A stretch of DNA of 64,000 bases from Parapristionchus giblindavisi (Eukaryota; Nematoda; Chromadorea; Rhabditida; Diplogasteridae): positions 782,501 to 846,500 of the forward strand of contig CALSFV010000013.1 in the NCBI GenBank assembly GCA_943737045.1. The letters are read 5' to 3'. This document shows, in pieces, positions 23,101 to 29,339 of the stretch; positions within the stretch are counted from its first letter, which is position 1; each line of letters starts with the position of its first letter. Position numbers and translations under genes: made by a program. The notes beneath the pieces are model-generated. The model searched no databases. It was not told the origin of the DNA and saw only the letters and a program-made list of their open reading frames with translations.

Positions 23101-26100
23101 CTGGAATTAAAGGAAGTATGCCAATTTAGACAAGGGATTTTTCTTATGCTCATGATGATAAGTAACATCGAATAAATCAACTTTTAAAAACTCAAAAAAA
23201 ATATACAAATACAAATTAAATTTTAAAAAATACGGTATGAATTTCTGGGTACGATATACTACGCGAAAATTCCGTCCTATGGGTAAAAATTTTTCTACGG
23301 CGCACGGCGCGAATTCAACGCACTCAGCACACCACGCGATTTTCTTAGCATTTTCTCCTCATTTTTTAACGTTTATGTCGTGTTTTATTGCTTTTCTCTT
23401 ATTTATCTTGTATGTATGTCTTTGCTTATCTTCCCGTCTTGTCTCCTTACCTAGTAGGTGCGCGTATTCTGCATAATAAACGTGCGTAATTTCATATTTA
23501 GAATTATTTGCTTGCAAATCAACAACTCTTTATTTACGATGATAGTGAAATAATATGCAACTAAACATGAGCTGTACAAACAGTAGTGTATCCTTGGACT
23601 CCTTTGGCATCCTCAGTTCCCGAGGGCTTTCCTTTTCCTCAATCGATAAGGTAGTTCAACAGGCGCTTCCTCTTCTACTTCCATTCTTTCTACGTCCTCA
23701 TTCTCCTCTTCTTCGTCCTCTTCCTCCTCCTCTTCTTCCTCTTCCCCCTCTTCTTCTTCCTCTCCCTCTTCCTTCTCGTCTCCTCCGCCTGCTTCCACTC
23801 CCATCATATCACTGTCCTTCATCCACTCGTCGAACACTTCATCAGTAGGTACTCCTAGTCTTCTGAGTAGTCTTCCATCCTCTAGCTCTTCTCTTACTAG
23901 TTCACACTCTTCCATGATCTTTAATTATTCAATTAGTAAATAATTTTATATTTATTTAACCTCCGATCTCCATGGATGGGTTCCCCTCGACACTGTTCTC
24001 TTTATGGACATTGCGACTCGCCCCTTACGGTTGATCATGCAACTGTTCCCTGTATCCACTCTATCACCAACAAGCTTCTCCAACTGGAGGGAATTGTAGT
24101 GAAGCATGCTGAGATGCATCTTGATGCGGTAGTAGTAAGGAGAGCTTAAAATTTGCGAGTTAGTGACGAAATATCGATTATCAATTACCATGCGAGACGT
24201 TTCGGACTGTAGATCAGGGATAGTGAGTGATACCACTCACAAATTGAGGTTGCCACGAGAGACGAAGCAGCGAGGAAGGCTTTGGAGAATTTAGTGGAAA
24301 AGAGTAGGCCTTCCAGTACCTTGTACTCTTCGCTTCCAACCTATCCAGATTATTGATTGTTTTATATACTAATCCATCGTAAATTAGGCACCTTTATGTA
24401 GTTTGGCTGCTTTGCCGGGAGCTTTCCATGCATGCATCGCGATATGAGTTTGAATTGTCGATTCTTTCCCTGTTAATATTGCTTTGTTTTTGTTTTTATT
24501 CTGCCTAATACCTTGACCCATCGGTGCTTGCCAGTACAATGATTCAGAAAGGATTGTACATACTCCAACGCCTTGGGGCGATCTACCTTAGCGGGGAACT
24601 TCTGGTTGCAGTAATACAAATGGTTTATGAGCTTCTGATACCACTCCTGCAGGAGCTTACACGCATCTCTCTTCATTTGCTAAATCAATAATATTAAGTA
24701 GTTTGTGATGTTTTATAGTCTCATGCCTGCCATAATTCCTTCGTGATCGGTCTCACGATATGCCACCAATCTCGTCTAGGCTCTATGTGCGCCGTCTTAG
24801 GATGTTCTCTTAGTTTCTTGTCTACGCTTGCGTTTCCATCAGACACCCTCTCTCTGTTACAATATATTGATTGATTATTATTGATTTAATTGATTGAGTT
24901 TTTACACAAACCGAATGTGGAATCCGTCGTCTACGAGCTCAATCATAGCTCTCAAGGCGGCAACGGATTCCATTCTAACTGATACACCTTCTGCAAATAT
25001 AATTTTTAAATGTTTCGTGCTGTCTCTTTCTGGACATGTATACCTATTCCTTCATCTGTCACTGACATACTCACTCCTGCTATGGCGAGCTCCGTTTCTC
25101 CACACATAATTGTCAGTTTTAGATTTCTCGCGCAATAGCCGGGGCTATCGTACTGCCCATCTAAGCATACTGTAATCCCTTCAGCCTGAAGTGAAAGTGA
25201 TGGGGGGAGATAATGTGTTCAACCTATTCACCTTCGCTACTTCTTTTACTATTTGTCTTGCCATCTTCTCCCATCTACCGTATACCCTCTCAACGGCTAC
25301 TGTAGTGACATCACGAATAATCCTTCTCATGCTTCTTTCTGATGGTAATCGAAGGTCGAGAACGTTCCCAAAGTCCAGTAAACGCTGTATAGTGTTTATT
25401 TATATATTATCTAATTCCAAGATATATAGCAGATAGGTCATTCCTGCTTTCTCTCTCAGACACACTTTTTTTCTCTCGCTCTCTCTCACTCCTCTCGCAT
25501 GTCACCTTGTCTCCCTTTCCTCACACCCCGTGGATATTTTCCGTCTGTACTTTGTATTACTAACCGGGATCATGTTGCCAGTGATGAAGGATGCTGTCGC
25601 GATATCGTGATTTGTCTTGTAGACCTTACCCTTACCCTTTCCTGTTTTGGAACTACTCGCCCATTCATTTTTCTTGTCACACTTCAGACAATCAAATGAT
25701 ACTCGAAACACGGCTCCATTCATTCTTTCTTCCCTCTCACTCTCATCTATGAGCTCCCCGCAGTGTAAACAGCGTTTAAGTAGCATCCGCAGCAATTGTG
25801 TTTCGACGAGGACTAGTTTAGGCATCTCGCTCTTATCACTATCTCCACTATCATCTTCACTATATTCACTATCTTCTTCTTCTTGAGATCCTATCACGAA
25901 ATCAGAGTCCTAAAAACACTTTATTATTGATTCTGTACGGTTTATGCGCCGTTATTTAATTGGCCAAGTAACTCCAAGAACTGCATATTTTATGAAATAT
26001 ATTTTTGAAACAATAATTATGTTTTGTTTTTGGAGTTACCGATCCAATCTGACTCTTCTCTCTCTCTCGCTCTCGCTCTCTCTCTGTCTCTCTCTCTCGC

Positions 26101-28852
26101 TCTAAATATTAAATGTCATGTGTGAATTTATATTTGCATATTGCTCTCGTGCATATTGCCAACATGTTCTGTATTCATTCACCTTTCTTTCAATAGTTGG
26201 ATAGGATGATATTGTTGTGTCTGATCGATATCTATTGATTGATATACTATCAGCTGCAGGTCGATTATCGATATGCGAAAGTGGCTCGAGTCCGATGGAA
26301 ATGGTAGAAAGACGACGTGCGAGGACGATTGGAGAACAGGGGACTGTCTGCGAGTTGTTTCATTGTTTTTTTCGTATTTTTTTGTATGGTAAAATAATAT
26401 AATGTAACCTCGGTGTTATTTCGTACACGGGATCTATCTGGAGACTGAATAGGGGATGTGAGTGGAGTAGTATCATGAGCAGGAGGAAGGGGAGCAGAGT
26501 AGGTATGATCTTCTCCTGGCCGGTGATATTCTCGTTGAGGTCGATTCTGATATTGTTGTATAGATTTATTGATTTCTCTATCTTTCTATCTCTTTCTGTT
26601 ACATTCTCAGCATCTGTGATAGTTAGTGATCCTAAATGTAATATGTTTCAAAGATCTTACGTCAATCGGTAGTCTTACTCCATCTAGAAAATGAATATGA
26701 CACCATCTGGCATCTAATCCTCTATCTATTCTCTCTCTACTCTCTCTTATTAGCCATTCACTTCTATCCGGAGACAAATTCAACCGAGCTATCCATTCTT
26801 CTTGCTCTGTCGCTAATGTTCGACCAGGGAAACATCTAGTGATCTCACAATATTCTTGACAGACAACACAGAATCGTCGACGTGCTCGTTTCATTGCTGA
26901 GAAGATCATATAAGCAAAAAAACCAGTGTTTGATTGATTCATGTTAGTTTCCACATCATTACTGTACTCGAAATCTCCGAAAACTAATGAAAATTGTAAA
27001 AGCAATGAAAAAAAAGGAAAACGCAGCTACGCGCTGCTGGCCGACGAATTCTGGTGCAACGATGCACCACGCACCACCTGCGCGCGTGCGGCGCCACCAT
27101 ACACCATCTACACCACGTGCGCCCTTACACCACATACATCGCAAAAACTTTGACGATTGATATTTAATTCACAGATTTTTAATATTTTTTTTTGATAACG
27201 CCATTAATACCTAAATTGTCAAACAAGTTATATGAACCCAACTTGTCTAGCGTGTCATACTCCCTTTAAGCTTTCGAGCGATCGCCCAACTTCACGTGGT
27301 ATCGCCCGGAGTACAATCAACGATTCCTTGATATCACCCAAAAGTAAGAACAAAGTACAAAGTTCAAAGATCAAATATCGTAGATCAAACATCAACACTT
27401 GGTTCAGATATGCCTCTAACATTGGCTGGATGATCTTCGGACATCATCACACGGACACCTTCCATATTGTTAGGGTAAGCGATCTTACAATTAGATCTAT
27501 TAGGTTGAGCTGAAAATATCGCGTGCACCGTTATCAAATATGATTTATTCATGATTCTGGCAATCAACAAGCTGAATTAGCTTAAAATAAGTAGTTTGCG
27601 TTATGTTACATTTTTTGTTATCTTTCTGTCTTCATAGTCTGTTTTTTAAACGCGGGCGTCCACCTTTATTAAATACATTCACAACTGAGAATAACATGCA
27701 CGCGAGAACAATGAGAATGCTCTTTCCCCCCAAATTGAGCAAAACGTTCTGCTCAACATAGTAAGAACTAAGATCAAGCTACAAACTCCAGGATGACGCC
27801 AAGAACCCGGTGCAAGTGATGCTCATGGCGCCCTCAATCACTCCGTGGTTCTCATCACTGCCTGGAGCTGGATCGAACAATCCAGCCTTCCGTGTCTTCG
27901 ACCTCGACGACTCCCAAGCATACAAGGAGATCACGTAAGACTCTTTTGTGTAGTTTGATCTTTGATCTTTGATCTCTGTCCAGGACGTACTCGATCGATC
28001 TGAACAATCTGAATAGCGGCAGCAAGCCGGAATTCGCTGCGCAGTACGCGTTCGCATTGGAATATCAGATGACATCGCTGAATGCTAAGGTGACTTTTAG
28101 TTGAACCTAAACACCACGAAGCACACTTATTATTAAATTATTATTCGCTTCTTCAAATTTATATTTAATGTGCATGCAATCATATACTTGTACAATCTCA
28201 TTTATTCATTCAATAATATGATAATCTAGCAGTGATCACGCTCAGGAATTCGTGTACCACGAATAACTGGTTGTACCTTTACCTTTTACCTTTTAGCATA
28301 ATGAATATTCTAAATAAACATTATTCCATAATTTTACAACTCCATAGCTCACTGTGCATAAAAGGTTAGGTTATTATCCCGTTATTCAAGGCACACTAGG
28401 TCTTGCTGGTTTTATAGTTAGTGTGTATACCGAAGTTTTACCACAAACAGAGCCTAACGCACTGACATTCTTTTATTAATTACATAAATAACATATTTTA
28501 GGCTTTTGACGATCTTATCAAGCGCATGAAAGGAGACGACTTCCTCTTCCACAAATACATCTCGTATGTTGACCAAAGATCAAAGTACAAAGATCAAATA
28601 TCAACCTTCTCATTTTCAGGCACAACGCCGTCATGCTCGACCTGAATATGCCCGTGGAGCCCTACAGGTACGGTAGCTTTCAAATTTCCCGCGTAACGGT
28701 AATTGATGTGCAGGTCGGCGCAGTTCTGTTCGATGCAGTACGCTGGCTTCGACGACTACTTCAAGTGCATGGCGGACACTGGCTCCGCCTCCCTATCGTT
28801 TACCGTACTCCCTGTTTTATTGATTTCTGTCCTCGGATTGCTCAACTTGTAG
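8130..28852 (+). CDS. Acid-sphingomyelinase-like phosphodiesterase (SMPDL3-type), secreted, GPI-anchor-like tail
   Basis: Calcineurin-like metallophosphoesterase that cleaves phosphodiester bonds of sphingomyelin or nucleotide substrates outside the cell or in lysosomes. Sixteen exons: 8130-8195, 8555-8607, 8675-8774, 8846-8963, 9903-10014, 12819-12888, 22636-22718, 22829-22918, 22992-23050, 27271-27343, 27408-27474, 27792-27934, 27984-28089, 28502-28563, 28620-28667, 28714-28852. Their sum is 1389 nt, open throughout: 462 residues. A hydrophobic signal peptide (MLLRLLTFIAFAHL) comes first. The di-metal motifs appear in order: TDFH (D25, H27), WTGDN (D101), FGNHD (N140, H141), SHIAPG (H246) and FGHHHTD (H287, H289). 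There is no saposin domain, and the length fits SMPDL3A/B rather than SMPD1. The tail (TVLPVLLISVLGLLNL) after small residues resembles a GPI signal, as in SMPDL3B. Introns 5, 6 and 9 host large insertions. Substrate preference cannot be told from sequence. Confidence 0.93.
9010..9075. mobile_element. MITE fragment, GGCACACC family
   Basis: Only one end is intact (TAGCTCGGTGTGCCTTTAAAA). The other side is reduced to TTCAGAGAGTATTGCCAATAC. It lies in the phosphodiesterase intron 8964-9902. Confidence 0.6.
9430..9545. mobile_element. MITE, GGCACACC family, second copy in intron 8964-9902
   Basis: GAGCGAATTTGAAACTCTCCG at the left and TAGCGATGGGTGTGGCTTTGA at the right are inverted. The core GTAGACAAATAAGGCGAGAG and GCATTGTCAGAGGGGAGATT matches other copies. 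Confidence 0.7.
10570..10650 (+). repeat. tRNA-like segment (SINE head or tRNA relic)
   Basis: CGAATGGTGTAGTGGTCTGG resembles a pol III A box and GTGGTTCAATTCC matches a B box, about 45 bp apart as in a tRNA. No clean acceptor stem can be drawn, so this is a tRNA-derived repeat, not a functional tRNA gene. An inverted copy is at about 11160-11240 on the - strand. Confidence 0.55.
11160..11240 (-). repeat. tRNA-like segment, inverted partner
   Basis: Reverse complement of the 10570-10650 segment, with the same B box (GAGGAATTGAACCAC on the + strand) and A-box region. It belongs to the right arm of the foldback. Confidence 0.55.
11455..11730 (+). repeat. Dispersed repeat shared with 30580-30830
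   Basis: GGCGAGTGATGTTTATCC, CTAAAATTATGGTTCCTGCG and GATTCCTTTCAGACCCGCAG reappear inverted at about 30583-30830. The ORF through it (KIMVPAQAALQCIIYLF) is similar to the one there (MVPPQVAFLRIIYLF). The resemblance could be coding or just shared repeat sequence. Family unknown. Confidence 0.6.
12527..12747 (+). repeat. 43-bp minisatellite, five copies
   Basis: Five tandem copies of a unit of about 43 bp containing CAACTAGAAAGAAACTAACT and TGCTAGCAAGCCACTTTCAA. The third is expanded by a few bases (AGAAGCTAGCTAACTTGC). It lies just upstream of the phosphodiesterase exon at 12819. Confidence 0.9.
12889..14341. other. Left part of large intron, before the big inverted-repeat element
   Basis: Intron sequence with scattered GATCTTTGAT heptads (12900-12970, 13376-13405, 14168-14190) and a short GC-richer patch at about 13500-13600 with repeated GACGCGGAT. 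No supported exon. Confidence 0.5.
14880..15501 (+). CDS. Possible exons of an unidentified gene inside the 7.8-kb element
   Basis: Two open stretches flanked by plausible splice signals. The first runs from about 14874 to 15141 and contains MNYRRPNAEFLTIDP and FEELSENFLEAASLQQQYML, ending AAAG before GTTTGT. The second is 15361-15501, after TTTTCAG and before GTATTC (EEEGSPVNHHLPTSQIHNQQ then EIVRNDATAEQC). The reading frame that meets the donor (NSPQLALLAPMTIFFNDQR) differs by one from the first half, so there is a frameshift or a missed intron. No family recognised. Confidence 0.3.
16400..16940 (+). repeat. TACTGTAG minisatellite, left block (period about 30 bp)
   Basis: Degenerate tandem units built around GAGCTCTAGTGGGGATTACT followed by GTAGGTCT. 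Units are interrupted by AAAGAAAAGC-type segments (about 16620-16790) that recur at 19080, 20530 and 21490. Confidence 0.8.
16943..17180 (+). mobile_element. Copy of a TTAAGACGTAAGAGACTCC repeat family (one terminus)
   Basis: It begins TGACAAGGAGTCTCTTATGTC and TTAAGTCGGCG, then runs through GCCCTTTCTCTGTAGAGTAA, CTGTGCACGGAGTT and ATGATGGGGTAGTTCTG. The same sequence lies inverted at 30344-30563, where both termini are present. The right terminus is absent here; a tRNA-like segment replaces it. Confidence 0.7.
17176..17250 (+). repeat. tRNA-like segment with clear A and B boxes
   Basis: GTGGCGCAGTGGCAAAGAT resembles an A box. GCGGGTTCGATCCCCGC forms a perfect 5-bp T-stem with a canonical loop. 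The acceptor ends (AGTGGTG and AGCCACT) pair only partly and are offset, so this is more likely a tRNA pseudogene or SINE head than a functional tRNA. Confidence 0.55.
17499..19124 (-). CDS. Unidentified 541-codon ORF within the 7.8-kb element
   Basis: The longest uninterrupted frame in the window, starting at 19124. The product is unrecognised. It is rich in Ser, Asn, Asp, Gln, His, Leu and Ile. The first dozen residues (MLRFFLCYYRNLQ) are encoded by the same AAAGAAAAAAACGAAGCAC repeat found elsewhere in the element, so the true start may be an internal Met such as MSRLIKSSIRQF. Residues about 350-425 contain two hydrophobic stretches with a duplicated motif (FLFIFQPITNVKNPS and FLFIFQPISKVKNPS). 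The C terminus holds three copies of WLNPTPQ. No reverse transcriptase, integrase, transposase or zinc-finger motif was seen. It is antisense to the host gene. It may be an element-encoded protein or a chance ORF in skewed sequence. Confidence 0.4.
   Translation of the reverse strand: MLRFFLCYYRNLQSPSNSKESLRKENMSRLIKSSIRQFKSIKEMGIKSLLLSKQLKSTHSNIDHDDTTPHTNDNSQTYIYLFPSLDIQSLEDNDQSQYQSFNSISSTIHEDETDSKYLSVNSILQNDLQLQSYDPGYITGGCSLSINNTDHTTKCLTITNNQTPDNRLSSHQQVDNHIALNSVDNVDCLTENQSLKQEDAIIQDHFMNTIQNTHQEYISYNDPSHTINPVMDSETQSDHILAQKGMMNESYRSIIVKPDKATCPREFKDQTLARLLELETHDHLYHHSDLTIVLNELSNTDMSLFYQHTLSVLVEAGGSHSSFNLINQSSNYLHPTYSINIDHPDYDQFFLFIFQPITNVKNPSNINLPPITRLSYLMLLYLITCTSILLLFPQSLYIFLFIFQPISKVKNPSDANLLVIRRYAIYIYIYNDSLSPQFLLLRPECSDLSLPSFIISSLGNNNIQIDINQLLIIHMIISLVYKTIPSSTTSPYRSDPESRQSHIQSLKWLNPTPQYQWLNPTPQSKWLNPTPTSTIPQLYYK
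19140..21640 (+). repeat. TACTGTAG minisatellite, right block (about 2.5 kb)
   Basis: Dozens of degenerate units of about 30 bp with the pattern GAGCTCTAGTGGGATTACTG then TAGGTCT. Segments of higher-order duplication are visible: the block after 20640 (TGTAATGGGAGTATTGTA) is repeated after 21000. The interspersed segment with GGAACAAAGAAAAAAACGAA and TTATATTTAAATA appears at 19090, 20550 and 21510, and AGTGATCAGTCGACC at 19220 and 21630. Confidence 0.85.
20788..20966. mobile_element. Short palindromic element with TACGTGGGC ends
   Basis: Ends CATACGTAGGCAACCTTTGT and (complement) CATACGTGGGCGGCATTGTC are inverted. The interior has AAATCGGGTGGGTGGGAAG and AAATCGGGTGGGTCGGGTG. It splits one copy of the minisatellite that is intact at about 21000. 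Relatives with the same CCACGTA / CACCCGATTTT parts lie at about 16345-16400, 16545-16600, 19700-19860 and 53985-54245. Confidence 0.7.
22455..22562. mobile_element. MITE, GGCACACC family, copy before exon 22636
   Basis: CTAGCTAATTTATTACTCTCC at the left and GGGAGAGTAAAATTAGCACAG at the right are inverted, around GCCACACTCTTTCGCTTTCT. A small extra fragment (GCTCTCTCGTAGACAAAG) lies at 22391-22410. Confidence 0.75.
23613..26894 (-). CDS. THAP-domain DNA transposase (Kolobok-like), 13 exons, apparently intact
   Basis: Transposase nested antisense in the phosphodiesterase intron 23051-27270. Exons (5' to 3', minus strand): 26894-26661, 26546-26409, 26347-26183, 25909-25565, 25384-25232, 25185-25044, 24990-24912, 24853-24727, 24679-24512, 24469-24392, 24340-24189, 24144-23961, 23918-23613. 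All phases close: 2271 nt, 756 residues, no stop. Exon 1 is a C2CH zinc module (RFCVVC ... ARWCHIHF) as in THAP domains. Exons 2-3 are a Pro/Ser-rich linker. Exon 4 has an acidic stretch, then CLHCG ... CLKCDKKNEWASS and TASFITGN. Exon 6 has the hallmark CLDGQYDSPGYCARN, exon 8 EPRRDWWHIVRP, exon 9 EWYQKLINHLYYC, and exons 11-12 CEWYHSLSLIYSPKRLAC. A Glu-rich tail (residues about 690-735) precedes RKRKALGN. The exon 8/9 intron uses a GC donor. Kolobok assignment is from memory of the family; element ends were not located. Confidence 0.85.
26041..26103. repeat. (CT)n-rich microsatellite in transposase intron
   Basis: CTCTCTCTCTCGCTCTCGCTC-type low-complexity run between transposase exons 26183-26347 and 25565-25909. 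A second run lies at 25445-25500. Confidence 0.8.
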
Positions 28853-28925
28853 ATATGATATTGCCCGATTTGTTGTACATAATTATACATAAATATTTTC
28901 GATGATGCAAACAACTAAGCAAGTT

Positions 28926-29066
28926 TATGCCAAAATCAAAGACTTTAACATTTTTATTTTAGGAAAACAGTTAGTATACCTAAGCTTAGAGAAAGCGACT
29001 CAAGACTTTAACATTTCATTTTTATTTTAGGAAAACAGTTAGTATACCTAAGCTTAGAGAAAGCGA
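28926..29066 (+). repeat. Tandem duplication of about 66 bp
   Basis: The unit containing CAAGACTTTAACATT, TTTATTTTAGGAAAACAGTT and TACCTAAGCTTAGAGAAAGC occurs twice in succession. It lies about 70 bp downstream of the phosphodiesterase stop codon. Confidence 0.85.
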
Positions 29067-29104
29067 GAATACGTTAAGAAAAAATAGCAAAAACAGTTGA
29101 CCAC

Positions 29105-29214
29105 TGTTAGGAAGGCTGTCTTTTGCTGATCCTCTTGGGGAATTGAACTTTCTGTCCGACCAACAGCTCGGGTTGGCCGTCCAACCTCTTATCCACTAGA
29201 CCATGGGTCCCTAT
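29105..29214 (-). repeat. tRNA-derived repeat (A box and B box, minus strand)
   Basis: Reading the complement, CCATGGTCTAGTGGATAAGAG resembles a Glu/Gly-type A-box arm and AAGTTCAATTCCCC a B box, with GGACGGCCAACCCGAGC between. The spacing is long and the stems are imperfect, so a SINE head or tRNA pseudogene is more likely than a working tRNA. Confidence 0.5.
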
Positions 29215-29339
29215 TAGCAGTAATTTCAAATTATCTAGATATACTCACCAGTCATTTTTGGTGGGCCACACCTAAATAGCGATTTTGGCTCCGCCCATTT
29301 AACTTCGCGGGCTTGGACACCAGTTGTAAATATTAAAAC

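Noticed and set aside
23555..23848. Proline/leucine-rich + strand frame
   Set aside because: It is the complement of the Glu-rich C-terminal exon of the minus-strand transposase.
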